Shown: piece after piece, positions 1 to 8,489 of the stretch
How the letters are laid out: each line of letters starts with the position of its first letter
Position numbering within the stretch: the first letter of the stretch is position 1
Translations under genes and position numbers: made by a program
The notes under the pieces: generated by a model
What the model was told of the DNA's origin: nothing
The model's input: only the letters and a program-made list of their open reading frames with translations
The model's database searches: none
Assembly: GCA_023430145.1 (NCBI GenBank)
Contig: JAEZCD010000004.1
Location: 1 to 11,996, forward strand
Reading direction: 5' to 3'
Length of the DNA: 11,996 bases
Source: Pseudomonadota bacterium
GTDB taxonomy: Bacteria; Pseudomonadota; Alphaproteobacteria; Rhizobiales; Methylopilaceae

Positions 1-1
1 C

Positions 2-55
2 GCCTTCGGCGTGCCGCAGCTCCCCTGTTTCACCGAAGGGAGACGACGGCCATGA
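2..55 (+). CDS. rsmH: Probable C-terminal end of RsmH (MraW), partial
   Basis: The first bases hold an open frame ending in TGA at 53-55, which overlaps the ftsL ATG at 52-54 as ATGA, the same coupling seen at later junctions of this operon. The 17 visible residues read AFGVPQLPCFTEGRRRP. RsmH, the 16S rRNA m4C1402 methyltransferase, is the gene normally found directly before ftsL in dcw clusters, and a short basic, proline-containing tail would suit it. No catalytic motif is in view, so the call rests on position and overlap only. Another frame is also open across the window edge, so the assignment is tentative. Confidence 0.4.
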   Translation, partial: AFGVPQLPCFTEGRRRP

Positions 56-453
56 AGGTCGTTCGCATCTTCAACGTCTTCGCGCTCGGCGCGCTCGTCG
101 GCGCCGCCGGCCTCGCCTACAAGGTCAAATACGAGGCGACGCTGCATGCCGAGGAGGTCGCCAAGCTCAGGCGGGCGATCGAGAAGGAGCGCGACGCGAT
201 CGCCGTGCTGAAGGCCGAGATCGCCCGGCGTACGCGCCCGGACCGCATCCAGCAGCTCGCCGAGCGCTATATCCCGGTCGAGAAGTTCACGACCGCCAAG
301 CTGACGACGCCGGCCGAGCTGCCGCCCAAGCCCGAGCCGGTCGACCTCATCGCCCAAAAACTCGAGATGCTCGGCGTCGGCGGGCCGGAGTTCACCGGCA
401 AGGTGACGCCGGCGACGGCCAAGCCCGCCCCCAAGAAGGCCGCCAGTCGATGA
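52..453 (+). CDS. ftsL: Cell division protein FtsL
   Basis: A 133-residue bitopic inner-membrane protein of the divisome. A short N-terminus is followed by one hydrophobic segment (about residues 7-23). A charged heptad-like helix follows (about 28-62, rich in Glu, Lys, Arg and Leu), then a proline-rich periplasmic tail ending in Lys/Ala/Pro repeats. This is the expected FtsL plan: a transmembrane anchor plus a coiled coil that pairs with FtsB and helps activate FtsW/FtsI. Sequence is poorly conserved in the family, so the call leans on topology, size and position directly before ftsI. The start at 52 has a good Shine-Dalgarno (AAGGGAG at 36-42, about 9 bases upstream). Its stop overlaps the ftsI start by four bases (ATGA). 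Confidence 0.88.
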   Translation: MKVVRIFNVFALGALVGAAGLAYKVKYEATLHAEEVAKLRRAIEKERDAIAVLKAEIARRTRPDRIQQLAERYIPVEKFTTAKLTTPAELPPKPEPVDLIAQKLEMLGVGGPEFTGKVTPATAKPAPKKAASR

Positions 454-2150
454 GCGCTGCGCGTCGAGACGCCCGCCGCGCGCGCGCCGCCGCGCGCTGG
501 CAGTCCCCGGGCCGCGTGAAGCTCGCCATCGCCGGCTTCGCGATCGTCTATCTCGCCATCGCCGGCCGTCTCGTGCAGCTCGCCGTCGCCCCCGACGCGG
601 AGGCGAAAGCCCGCGCCGGCGCCGCCGCCTCGCTCGCCGTCAGCCGGCCCGACATCGTCGACCGCAACGGCCAGATGCTGGCGACCGACATCCAGGTCAC
701 CTCGATCTTCGCCGAGCCGCGCAAGCTGATCGACGTCGACGAGGCCGTCGAGCTCCTGACGGCGACGCTGCCCGATCTCAACGCCCGCGAGCTGCGCCAG
801 AAGCTGTCGACGCAGCGCGGCTTCGAATGGGTGAAGCGCGAGGTCAATCCGCGCGAGCAGGCCGAGGTGCACCGGCTCGGCATTCCCGGCATCGGCTTCC
901 TGCCGGAGAAGCGCAGGATCTATCCGAACGGGCCGGTCGTCAGCCATCTGCTCGGCTTCGTCAATGTCGACAACGAGGGCATCGCCGGCATCGAGAAGTA
1001 TCTCGACACCAAGAACCTCGTCGACCGCACCGGCAAGACCGCGGCGAGCCTGCAGCCGGTGCGCCTCGCCGTCGATCTCGACGTGCAGCACGCGGTCCGC
1101 GACGAGCTCGCCAAGGCGCAGGCGAAGTTCAAGGCGATCGCCGCCACCGGGATCGTCACCGACGTCAACACCGGCGAGATCGTCGCCGCCGTGTCGCTGC
1201 CGGACTTCGATCCGAACAATCCCGGCGAGGCGAACGATCCGACCCGCATCAACCGGGTGAATGTCGGCGTCTACGAGATGGGCTCGACGTTCAAGGCGCT
1301 GACGCTCGCCATGGGCCTCGACTCCGGCAAGATCACGCTGAACTCGTCCTTCGACGCTCGCGCACCGCTCTACTACGGGCGCTTCCGGATCGACGACTTC
1401 CACCCCACCCGCCGCGTGCTGACGGTGCCGGAGGTGTTCGTCCACTCCTCGAACATCGGCACCGCCAAGATCGCCCTCGCAATGGGCGTCGACCACCACA
1501 AGTGGTTTCTGAAGAAAGTTGGCCAACTCGATCGCCTGCGTACGGAATTGGCCGAGAGCTCGGCGCCGATCGTGCCCGCCCGATGGGGCGAGCTGAACAC
1601 GGTGACGATCGCCTTCGGGCACGGCCTGTCGGTGGCGCCGCTGCAGACGGTGATGGCAACCGCGGCGCTGATGAACGGCGGCAAGCTCATTCCGCCGACC
1701 GTTCTCGCCCGCACGGCGGCGGAGGCCGAGCCGCTCGCCAAGCGGGTCATCAAGCCCGAGACGAGCCAGATGATGCGCTATCTGATGCGCCTCAACGCGG
1801 AGAAGGGGTCGGCGCGGAAGGCCGACATTCCTGGCTATCGGGTCGGCGGCAAGACCGGCACCGCCGAGAAGGTGGTCGGCGGCCGCTATTCGAGCGAAAG
1901 GGTGATGTGCGCCTTCACGGCGGTTTTCCCGAGCGACGCGCCGCGCTATCAGTTGCTGGTCATGCTGGACGAGCCCAAGGGACTTCCCGAAACGCACGGC
2001 TTCCGGACCTCGGGCTGGAACGCCGCGCCGACGACCGGCGCCATCGTCGAGCGGATCGCGCCGCTGCTCGGCGTCAAGCCGAGGTTCGACGCACCGTCGG
2101 CTGCCGACATCGTTGCGTCCATCGGAGGTCTGCGCGGGATACCGCGATGA
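450..2150 (+). CDS. ftsI: Peptidoglycan D,D-transpeptidase FtsI (PBP3)
   Basis: A 566-residue class B penicillin-binding protein that cross-links septal peptidoglycan with FtsW. A basic cytoplasmic tail comes first, then a membrane anchor at about residues 23-46. The PBP dimer domain starts with SRPDIVDRNG (65-74), and the transpeptidase domain fills the C-terminal half. All three catalytic motifs are intact: SxxK as STFK (279-282, nucleophile S279), SxN as SSN (333-335) and KTG (468-470). No PASTA repeats are present and the length is normal for an alphaproteobacterial FtsI. It overlaps ftsL and murE by four bases on each side, implying translational coupling. A very long open frame on the opposite strand here is a product of high GC content. 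Confidence 0.97.
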   Translation: MSAARRDARRARAAARWQSPGRVKLAIAGFAIVYLAIAGRLVQLAVAPDAEAKARAGAAASLAVSRPDIVDRNGQMLATDIQVTSIFAEPRKLIDVDEAVELLTATLPDLNARELRQKLSTQRGFEWVKREVNPREQAEVHRLGIPGIGFLPEKRRIYPNGPVVSHLLGFVNVDNEGIAGIEKYLDTKNLVDRTGKTAASLQPVRLAVDLDVQHAVRDELAKAQAKFKAIAATGIVTDVNTGEIVAAVSLPDFDPNNPGEANDPTRINRVNVGVYEMGSTFKALTLAMGLDSGKITLNSSFDARAPLYYGRFRIDDFHPTRRVLTVPEVFVHSSNIGTAKIALAMGVDHHKWFLKKVGQLDRLRTELAESSAPIVPARWGELNTVTIAFGHGLSVAPLQTVMATAALMNGGKLIPPTVLARTAAEAEPLAKRVIKPETSQMMRYLMRLNAEKGSARKADIPGYRVGGKTGTAEKVVGGRYSSERVMCAFTAVFPSDAPRYQLLVMLDEPKGLPETHGFRTSGWNAAPTTGAIVERIAPLLGVKPRFDAPSAADIVASIGGLRGIPR

Positions 2151-3610
2151 GCCCGTCTTCCAGGGCGCTGGGCAAGCTGCTTCCCGACCTCCGTCTCGAT
2201 GCCGCGACCGCTGCGGTTCCCATCATCGGTATCGCCTCCGACAGCCGGCGGGTACGGCCCGGCTATCTGTTCGCGGCCGTTCCCGGGTCCAAGAAGGACG
2301 GGGCCGCCTTCGTGCCCGCCGCCGTCAACGCCGGCGCCGCCGCCGTGCTCGCCGAGCACGCTCCGGCGGACCCGGTCGGGGTGCCGGTGGTGCTGGTCGC
2401 CGACGTCCGCGCCGCGCTCGCCAAGGCGGCGGCACGCCTCTTCGCGCCCATGCCGAAGACGATCGTCGCCGTCACCGGCACGGCCGGCAAGACGTCCGTC
2501 GCCCATTTCACGCGCCAGATATGGGAGAAGTGCGGCGTCGAGGCGGCCTATCTCGGCACCCTCGGGCTGATCACGCCGGAGCAGCAGCGGAGCGGGATCC
2601 TGACGACGCCGCCGCCGATCGAGCTCGCCCTCATTCTCGGCCGGCTCGCGCGCGCCGGCATCGACCACGTCGCCCTCGAGGCGTCCTCGCACGGGCTCGA
2701 CCAGCGCCGGCTCGACGGACTGACGCTCGCGGCCGGCGCCTTCACAAACATCGGCCGCGACCATCTAGACTATCATGCGTCGGCCGAGGACTACCTCAAT
2801 GCCAAGCTGCGGCTGTTCACCGAGCTCCTGCCGCAGGATGCGGTCGCGGTGATCGCCGACGGCTTTCCCGGCTCGCAGGCGGCGCTCGCCGCGGCCGGCA
2901 TGCGCGGCCTCGCGACACTGACCGTCGGCTCGCTCGATGCCGATCTCGCGCTGCTCGACACCCAGCGGCATGGCCTTGCACAGCGCGTCACGCTCGAATG
3001 GGGGGGAGAGGAGCGCAGGCTCGACATCCCGCTCGTCGGTCACTTCCAGGTCTGCAACGCCCTGGTCGCCGCCGGGCTCGTCATCGCCACCGGTGGTGAT
3101 CCCGCCCAAGTGCTCGGGACGCTGGAGAGCCTGCAGGGCGTTCCCGGCCGGCTCGAGCTGATCGGCCAGGTGGAATGCGGTGCGCCGGTCTTCGTCGACT
3201 ACGCGCACAAGCCGGAGGCGCTCGGCTTCGCGCTCGAGGCGCTGCGCCCGTTCGCCTCCGGGCGGCTCGTCGTCGTCTTCGGTGCCGGCGGCGACCGCGA
3301 CCCTGGCAAGCGCAAGCTGATGGGCGAGGTGGCGGCCGAGAAGGCCGACGTCGTCATCGTCACCGACGATAATCCGCGCACCGAGGATCCGGCCACGATC
3401 CGGCGGGCGATCCTCGACGCCGCCCCCGATGCGCAGGAGATCGGCGACCGGCGGGAGGCCATCGACGAGGCGATCCACATGCTGCGCCCGGGCGACGTGC
3501 TGCTGATCGCCGGCAAGGGTCACGAGACCGGCCAGGTGGTCGGCGATGAGACGCTGCCGTTCGAGGATGCCGAAGTGGTGCGCGCGGCGCTCGGCGGAGC
3601 CCAGTCGTGA
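2147..3610 (+). CDS. murE: UDP-MurNAc-L-Ala-D-Glu:meso-diaminopimelate ligase MurE
   Basis: A cytoplasmic Mur ligase of 487 residues that adds the third stem-peptide residue using ATP. Visible motifs are the SDSRRVRPG N-terminal substrate region (31-39), the P-loop GTAGKTS (111-117), and TTPPP plus EASSHGLDQRR for UMAG binding (153-188). LNAKLRLF carries the lysine expected to be carbamylated (K220), and DYAHKPE lies at 351-357. The DNPR motif at 408-411 is the known signature for meso-diaminopimelate rather than lysine, so the peptidoglycan is inferred to be DAP type. The frame is open far upstream through ftsI. The ATG at 2147 was chosen because it gives the family length and overlaps the ftsI stop as ATGA. 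Its own stop overlaps the murF GTG. Confidence 0.97.
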   Translation: MSPSSRALGKLLPDLRLDAATAAVPIIGIASDSRRVRPGYLFAAVPGSKKDGAAFVPAAVNAGAAAVLAEHAPADPVGVPVVLVADVRAALAKAAARLFAPMPKTIVAVTGTAGKTSVAHFTRQIWEKCGVEAAYLGTLGLITPEQQRSGILTTPPPIELALILGRLARAGIDHVALEASSHGLDQRRLDGLTLAAGAFTNIGRDHLDYHASAEDYLNAKLRLFTELLPQDAVAVIADGFPGSQAALAAAGMRGLATLTVGSLDADLALLDTQRHGLAQRVTLEWGGEERRLDIPLVGHFQVCNALVAAGLVIATGGDPAQVLGTLESLQGVPGRLELIGQVECGAPVFVDYAHKPEALGFALEALRPFASGRLVVVFGAGGDRDPGKRKLMGEVAAEKADVVIVTDDNPRTEDPATIRRAILDAAPDAQEIGDRREAIDEAIHMLRPGDVLLIAGKGHETGQVVGDETLPFEDAEVVRAALGGAQS

Positions 3611-5040
3611 AGGGGCCGCTCTGGACCGGCGCGGCGATCCTCGCGGCGACCGGCGGCGCCGCACACGGCAACCTGCCGGCCGCAATCGGCGGCGTCTCCA
3701 TCGATACGCGTACCCTCGCCGCCGGCGATGCCTTCTTCGCCATCCGTGGCGATCGCCTGGACGGCCACGCCTTCGTCGGCAACGCTTTCGCCAAGGGTGC
3801 TGGGCTCGCCGTCGTCGAGGCCGACCGCGCCGGCGAGCTTTCGGGCGCCGGCGCGCTGATCGCCGTGCCCGACGTGCTGGAGGCGCTCGGGGCGCTCGGC
3901 CGGGCGGCGCGCGCCAGGTCGCCCGCGCAGGTGGTGGCCGTCACCGGCAGCGTCGGCAAGACCTCGACCAAGGAGGCGCTCCGGCAGGCGCTCGGCGCGA
4001 GCGGGGCGACGCACGGCTCGGCCGCCTCGCACAACAACCATTGGGGCGTGCCGCTGACGCTCGCCCGGCTTCCCGCCGACGCACGCTTCGCCGTGTTCGA
4101 GATCGGCATGAACCATGCCGGCGAGATCTCGCCGCTGACGCGCCTCGTGCGGCCGCATGTCGCCGTCATCACCACGGTCGAGCCGGTGCATCTCGAGCAT
4201 TTTCCCTCGGTCGAGGCGATCGCCGATGCGAAAGCCGAGATCCTCGAGGGCCTCGAGCCGGGCGGCGCTGCGGTGCTGAACCGGGACAATCGGCATTTCG
4301 AGCGGCTCGCGGCGGCGGCGCGGGCGAGGGGAGCGCGGGTGATCGGCTTCGGCTTCGATCCAGCCGCGGAGGTGCGCGCCGACAGCCTCACGGCGACGGC
4401 CGACGGCTCGGCGGTGGCGGCGACCGTGCTCGGCCGGAAGATCGCCTTCAAGGTCGGCGCGCCGGGCCGGCATCTCGTCCAGAACAGCCTCGCCGTGCTC
4501 GCCGCAGCCGAGCTTCTGGGCGCCGACCTCGCGCTCGCGGCCTTGGCGCTCGCCGGCTTCACGCCGCCGCCGGGCAGGGGGGAGCGGCACAGGCTCGCCA
4601 CCCCGAGCGGGCCGGCCCTGCTGATCGACGAGAGCTACAACGCCAACCCGGCCTCGATGCGCGCGGCGCTGTCGCTGCTCGGCGGCTCCAGCGTGGCGCC
4701 GCCCGGGCGCCGCATCGCCGTGCTCGGCGACATGCTGGAGCTCGGCCCAACCGCCGAGGACCTGCACCGCTCGCTCTCGGGCGAGGTGGAGGAGGCGCGC
4801 GTGGATCTCGTCTTCGCCGCAGGTCCGCTGATGCGCGCCCTCTACGAGGCGCTGCCCGGCTATCGCCGCGGCCAGTGGGCGCCGACCGCGGCCGAGCTGA
4901 AGCCTATCCTGCTGGAGGCGGTGCGCGGCGGCGACGTCATCATGGTGAAGGGCTCGAACGGGTCCAGGATGGGTCCGCTCGCCGCGGCGTTGCGAACCGA
5001 GTTCGGACCGCCTAATGGGGTTGCCGCGAGCGGGGAGTGA
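3607..5040 (+). CDS. murF: UDP-MurNAc-tripeptide:D-Ala-D-Ala ligase MurF
   Basis: A 477-residue cytoplasmic ligase that attaches D-Ala-D-Ala to UDP-MurNAc-tripeptide, the last cytosolic peptide step. The N-terminal substrate domain has SIDTRTLAAGDAFFAIRG (31-48). The ATPase domain has P-loop GSVGKTS (114-120), the HNNHWGVPLTL segment (142-152), EIGMNHAGEI (165-174) and a lysine in DAKAEI (K209) typical of the family. The C-terminal domain begins around DESYNANP (341-348), a strong MurF signature. Translation starts with GTG at 3607, which overlaps the murE TGA as GTGA. No upstream ATG fits the family start. Its stop lies eight bases before the preferred mraY ATG. Confidence 0.96.
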   Translation: MKGPLWTGAAILAATGGAAHGNLPAAIGGVSIDTRTLAAGDAFFAIRGDRLDGHAFVGNAFAKGAGLAVVEADRAGELSGAGALIAVPDVLEALGALGRAARARSPAQVVAVTGSVGKTSTKEALRQALGASGATHGSAASHNNHWGVPLTLARLPADARFAVFEIGMNHAGEISPLTRLVRPHVAVITTVEPVHLEHFPSVEAIADAKAEILEGLEPGGAAVLNRDNRHFERLAAAARARGARVIGFGFDPAAEVRADSLTATADGSAVAATVLGRKIAFKVGAPGRHLVQNSLAVLAAAELLGADLALAALALAGFTPPPGRGERHRLATPSGPALLIDESYNANPASMRAALSLLGGSSVAPPGRRIAVLGDMLELGPTAEDLHRSLSGEVEEARVDLVFAAGPLMRALYEALPGYRRGQWAPTAAELKPILLEAVRGGDVIMVKGSNGSRMGPLAAALRTEFGPPNGVAASGE

Positions 5041-5048
5041 CTCGCCTC

Positions 5049-6134
5049 ATGCTGACCTTCCTATCCCAGTTCTCCGGCACGATCCCTTTCCTCAACCTGT
5101 TCAGCTACATCACCGTCCGCACCGGCGGGGCGATGATGACGGCGCTCGTTTTCGTATTCCTGTTCGGGCCGGCGACGATCGACCTGTTGCGCCTGAAGCA
5201 GGGCAAGGGGCAGCCGATCCGGTCCGACGGGCCGCAGGGCCATCTCTTGACCAAGGTCGGCACGCCGACGATGGGCGGGCTGATGATCCTGTCGGGCTGG
5301 CTGTTCGCCACGCTGCTCTGGGGCAATCTCGCCAACGCCTATGTCTGGGTGGTGCTGTTCGTCACCCTGAGCTTCGGCCTGATCGGCTTTTACGACGACT
5401 ACCTGAAGGTCACCCGGCAGACCCACAAGGGCTTTGGCGGCCGGGCGCGCCTCGGGCTCGAATTCGTGGTCGCCGGCCTCGGCACCTTCATCATCAGCAA
5501 GATCGCCGCCGAGCCGCTCGCCACCTCGCTCGCCTTTCCGTTCCTGAAGGACGTGCTGCTCGATCTCGGGATCTTCTTCATCGCCTTCGGCGCGGTGACG
5601 ATCGTCGGCGCCGGCAATGCGGTGAACCTCACCGACGGCCTCGACGGCCTCGCCATCGTGCCTGTGATGATCGCCGCCGGCAGCTTCGGGGTGATCGCCT
5701 ACCTCACCGGCAATGCCGTTTTCGCCGATTATCTGCAGATCCATTTCGTGCCCGGCACGGGCGAGCTCGCGGTGCTGTGCGGGGCGATTCTCGGCGCCGG
5801 CCTCGGCTTTCTGTGGTTCAACGCGCCGCCGGCGCTGGTCTTCATGGGCGATACGGGATCGCTCGCGCTCGGCGGCCTGCTCGGCTCGATCGCCGTGGCG
5901 ACCAAGAACGAGATCGTGCTTGCCATCATCGGCGGCCTGTTCGTGCTCGAGGCGGTGTCGGTGATCGTGCAGGTCGTGTCGTTCAAGCTGACCGGCCGCC
6001 GCGTGTTCAAGATGGCGCCGATCCACCATCATTTCGAGCAGCTCGGCTGGACCGAGCCGCAGGTGGTGATCCGCTTCTGGATCGTCGCCGTCGTGCTCGC
6101 CCTGCTCGGCCTCGCGACGCTGAAGCTGCGGTGA
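5049..6134 (+). CDS. mraY: Phospho-MurNAc-pentapeptide transferase MraY
   Basis: A polytopic inner-membrane enzyme of 361 residues that transfers phospho-MurNAc-pentapeptide from UDP to undecaprenyl phosphate, making lipid I. Hydrophobic segments run along the whole length, consistent with the ten helices known for the family. Diagnostic motifs are GTPTMGG (71-77), the acidic pair in FYDDYLK (D116, D117), NAVNLTDGLDGLA (190-202), FMGDTGS (265-271) and the cytoplasmic APIHHHFE (323-330). The ATG at 5049 matches the usual family N-terminus and has a purine-rich GCGGGGAG about 12 bases upstream. An in-frame GTG at 5037 overlapping the murF stop as GTGA would add four residues and is a real alternative, given the overlaps elsewhere in this operon. 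Confidence 0.96.
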   Translation: MLTFLSQFSGTIPFLNLFSYITVRTGGAMMTALVFVFLFGPATIDLLRLKQGKGQPIRSDGPQGHLLTKVGTPTMGGLMILSGWLFATLLWGNLANAYVWVVLFVTLSFGLIGFYDDYLKVTRQTHKGFGGRARLGLEFVVAGLGTFIISKIAAEPLATSLAFPFLKDVLLDLGIFFIAFGAVTIVGAGNAVNLTDGLDGLAIVPVMIAAGSFGVIAYLTGNAVFADYLQIHFVPGTGELAVLCGAILGAGLGFLWFNAPPALVFMGDTGSLALGGLLGSIAVATKNEIVLAIIGGLFVLEAVSVIVQVVSFKLTGRRVFKMAPIHHHFEQLGWTEPQVVIRFWIVAVVLALLGLATLKLR

Positions 6135-6174
6135 GACCGAACCGCCCCGTATCGTCTTGCGGGGAGAAGCTCTC

Positions 6175-6262
6175 CGTCATTGCGAGGAGCGTAGCGACGA
6201 AGCAATCCAGCTTCGGGCGGTGCAGCAGAAAGCTGGATTGCTTCGCTGCGCTCGCAATGACG
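6175..6262. repeat. Dispersed palindromic (REP/BIME-like) element, copy 1
   Basis: A large imperfect inverted repeat of 88 bases between mraY and murD. The left arm starts CGTCATTGCGAGGAGCG and ends GCAATCCAGCTT. The right arm (6230-6262) is nearly its reverse complement and ends GCAATGACG. Each arm can fold on itself through ATTGC/GCAAT, and the two arms can pair with each other over a loop of roughly 17 bases. The type is a familiar dispersed bacterial repeat: translating through it gives the peptides CEERSDEAI and LLRCARND, which recur as artefacts at mis-called starts in many genomes. It splits an otherwise gapless operon. Confidence 0.85.
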
Positions 6263-6288
6263 AGGAAGGCTGCAGCGCGAGGTTCCGC

Positions 6289-7671
6289 ATGACCCCCGCC
6301 ACGAGCTTCGCCGGTCGCAAGGTGCTCGTCTTCGGGCTCGGCGGCAGCGGCACGGCGACGGCGGAGGCGCTGCGCGCCGGCGGTGCCGAGGTTCTGGTCG
6401 CCGACGACGGGCCGGCCCGGGTCGCTGACCTCGGCCAGCGCGGCTTCGCGACGCCCGATCTGCACGGCCTCCGCTTCCAAGATCTCGCTGCGCTGATCCT
6501 GTCGCCCGGCGTGCCGCTGACGCACCCCTCGCCGCACTGGGTGGTCGGCCGGGCGCGGGCCGCCGGCGTGCCGATCATCGGCGACATCGAGCTGTTCGTC
6601 CGCGAGCGGCGCCTCAGGGCGCCGGATGCGCCCTTCGTCGCCATCACCGGCACCAACGGCAAGTCGACCACGACCGCGCTGATCGGGCATCTCCTCGCCG
6701 CGAGCGGCCACGTGGTCGAACTCGGCGGCAATATCGGCACGCCGGTCCTGTCGCTCGCGCCGCCCGATCCGGCCCGCGTGCACGTGCTCGAGCTCTCCTC
6801 CTTCCAGATCGATCTCACGCCGACGCTCGATCCCGGTCTCGGCGTGCTGCTCAACGTCTCGGCCGACCATCTCGACCGGCACGGTACGCTCGACGCCTAT
6901 GCCGCGCTGAAGGAGCGGCTGATCATGGGCGTCCAGCCGAAGGGGACGGCGGTGGTGGGCGTTGACGACCGCATCACGCAAGCCGTCGCCGATCGCGCCG
7001 ATCAGGCCGGCATCGCGACCGTGCGCATCAGCGCGAAGTACCCGGTCGCCGAAGGGGTTTACGCCCGAGGCTCGCAGCTCGTCCGGGTCCGCAACGGCTC
7101 CTCGGTGGTGCTGGCGACGCTGACCGGCATCGGCTCGCTCCGCGGCCAGCACAATGCGCAGAACGCCGCCGCGGCCTCGGCGGCGGTGCTGGCCCTCGGC
7201 GTCGCTCCGGAGGCGATCGCCCGCGCCCTGCAGACTTTTCCGGGCCTGAAGCACCGCATGGAGGAGGTCGGCCGGCGCGGCCGCGTCCTGTTCGTGAACG
7301 ACTCCAAGGCCACCAATGCGGACGCCGCCGCGCGCGCGCTGTCGAGCTTCGAGACGATCTTCTGGATCGCCGGCGGCCGGCCGAAAGCGGGCGGCATCAC
7401 CGGCCTCGGCAGCTTCTTCCCGCGCATCAGGAAGGCATACCTCGTCGGCGAGGCGGCGGAGGAGTTCGCCGCCACACTGGCGCACCGCGTTCCGCATGTG
7501 GTCGCCGGTACGCTCGACCGTGCGGTCGAGCTCGCCGCCGCCGATGCGGCGCTGTCGGAGGCGGCGGAGCCGGTCGTGCTCCTGTCGCCGGCCTGCGCCT
7601 CCTACGACCAGTTCCCGAATTTCGAGGTGCGCGGCGACGCCTTCCGCGACATCGTCGCCCGGCTGCCGTGA
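6289..7671 (+). CDS. murD: UDP-MurNAc-L-alanine:D-glutamate ligase MurD
   Basis: A 460-residue cytoplasmic Mur ligase adding D-glutamate as the second stem residue. The N-terminal UDP-binding Rossmann domain opens with VLVFGLGGSGTA (12-23). The ATPase domain has P-loop GTNGKSTT (121-128), GGNIGTP (146-152), ELSSFQ (168-173) and NVSADHLDRH (189-198), plus a lysine in AALKERL (K208) at the usual carbamylated position. HNAQNA (288-293), KHRMEEV (321-327), NDSKATN (337-343) and SPACASYDQF near the end complete the pattern. The frame is open 44 codons further upstream, but those codons translate the palindromic repeat. The ATG at 6289 gives the correct family start and has CGAGG six bases before it. 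No ftsW follows. Confidence 0.96.
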   Translation: MTPATSFAGRKVLVFGLGGSGTATAEALRAGGAEVLVADDGPARVADLGQRGFATPDLHGLRFQDLAALILSPGVPLTHPSPHWVVGRARAAGVPIIGDIELFVRERRLRAPDAPFVAITGTNGKSTTTALIGHLLAASGHVVELGGNIGTPVLSLAPPDPARVHVLELSSFQIDLTPTLDPGLGVLLNVSADHLDRHGTLDAYAALKERLIMGVQPKGTAVVGVDDRITQAVADRADQAGIATVRISAKYPVAEGVYARGSQLVRVRNGSSVVLATLTGIGSLRGQHNAQNAAAASAAVLALGVAPEAIARALQTFPGLKHRMEEVGRRGRVLFVNDSKATNADAAARALSSFETIFWIAGGRPKAGGITGLGSFFPRIRKAYLVGEAAEEFAATLAHRVPHVVAGTLDRAVELAAADAALSEAAEPVVLLSPACASYDQFPNFEVRGDAFRDIVARLP

Positions 7672-7727
7672 GGCGCGGACGATCGCGCCGGGCTTCCTCG
7701 AGGAGATTGCGGTGAAGGCGGAGCAGC

Positions 7728-8489
7728 ATGACGGCAAGTGAAGCGGCGCCGGTCACCCGCATCGCCATGTGGTCGGGGCCGCGCAACATCTCGACCGCCA
7801 TGATGCGCGCCTTCGGCAACCGGCCCGACACGGTCGCGGTCGACGAGCCCTTTTATGCCGCCTATCTCGTCGCGACCGGCCTCGATCATCCGATGCGCGA
7901 GGCGGTGATCGCCGCCGGCGAGACGGATGCGGGCATCGTCGGCGCGCAGATGCTCGCGGCGCTGCCGGCCAGCAAGTCCGTCTTCTACCAGAAGCACATG
8001 ACGCACCACATGCTGCGCGGCTTTCCACGCGGCTGGATCGATGCCGTCGCCAACGCCTTCCTGATCCGCGCCCCCGAGCCGGTGCTCGCCTCCTATGTGC
8101 AGAAGCGCGAGGCGGTGACGCTCGAGGACATCGGCTTTCCGCAGCAGGCCGAGATCTTCGACCGCGTCGCCCAGAAGCTCGGTCGCGCGCCGCCGGTGAT
8201 CGAGGGCCGCGACGTGCTGAAAAATCCGCGGGCGGGACTGACGGCGCTGTGCGATGCGCTCGGCATCGGCTTCGACGAGGCGATGCTCGCCTGGGAGCCC
8301 GGGCCGCGGCCCGAGGACGGGGTGTGGGCGCCGCACTGGTACGGCGCCGTCTGGGCGTCGACCGGGTTCGAGAGACCGCGACCGGAAGCGATGTTCGACG
8401 ACCTTCCGGACCGGCTGAAGCCGATCGCCGAGCGCGCGCGGCCGCTCTACGAGCGTCTCGCCCGGCACAGGATCGCGGTGTCGGGATGA
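7728..8489 (+). CDS. Sulfotransferase-like P-loop protein
   Basis: A 253-residue soluble protein with a sulfotransferase-type PAPS-binding layout. SGPRNIST at residues 16-23 stands where the 5'-phosphosulfate loop is expected. DEPFYAAYL follows at 38-46, QKHMTHH at 87-93, and IRAPEPVLASY (112-122) supplies the Arg and Ser of a 3'-phosphate motif. This matches the family whose members begin with MWSGPRNISTA and are sometimes mis-named branched-chain aminotransferase-like. The acceptor substrate is unknown, and sulfotransferase activity itself is inferred from motifs. The start has a purine-rich AAGGCGGAG (7715-7723) five bases upstream. The gene lies 56 bases after murD and overlaps the next gene by four bases. 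Confidence 0.8.
   Translation: MTASEAAPVTRIAMWSGPRNISTAMMRAFGNRPDTVAVDEPFYAAYLVATGLDHPMREAVIAAGETDAGIVGAQMLAALPASKSVFYQKHMTHHMLRGFPRGWIDAVANAFLIRAPEPVLASYVQKREAVTLEDIGFPQQAEIFDRVAQKLGRAPPVIEGRDVLKNPRAGLTALCDALGIGFDEAMLAWEPGPRPEDGVWAPHWYGAVWASTGFERPRPEAMFDDLPDRLKPIAERARPLYERLARHRIAVSG

Noticed and set aside
267..1997. Very long open frame on the - strand opposite ftsI (576 codons)
   Set aside because: It lies fully antisense to a gene with all FtsI motifs, has low-complexity Arg/Ala/Asp/His composition, and reflects high GC content that suppresses stop codons.
827..2146. N-terminal extension of the murE frame across ftsI
   Set aside because: The residues are low-complexity Arg-rich shadow sequence of ftsI, and the ATGA overlap at 2147 marks the real start.
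3520..4767. Long - strand frames opposite murF
   Set aside because: Antisense shadows of a complete MurF with biased composition and no domain.
6145..6164. CCCCG/CGGGG hairpin after mraY as a terminator
   Set aside because: The stem is only five base pairs with a ten-base loop and no T-tract, and murD downstream is expected to be co-transcribed.
6157..6288. N-terminal extension of MurD by 44 residues
   Set aside because: The extra residues translate the dispersed repeat (CEERSDEAI, LLRCARND). The family start is the ATG at 6289, which has its own Shine-Dalgarno.
6007..7737. Long open frame on the - strand opposite murD
   Set aside because: It is antisense to a motif-complete MurD, runs through the palindromic repeat, and has no recognisable domain.
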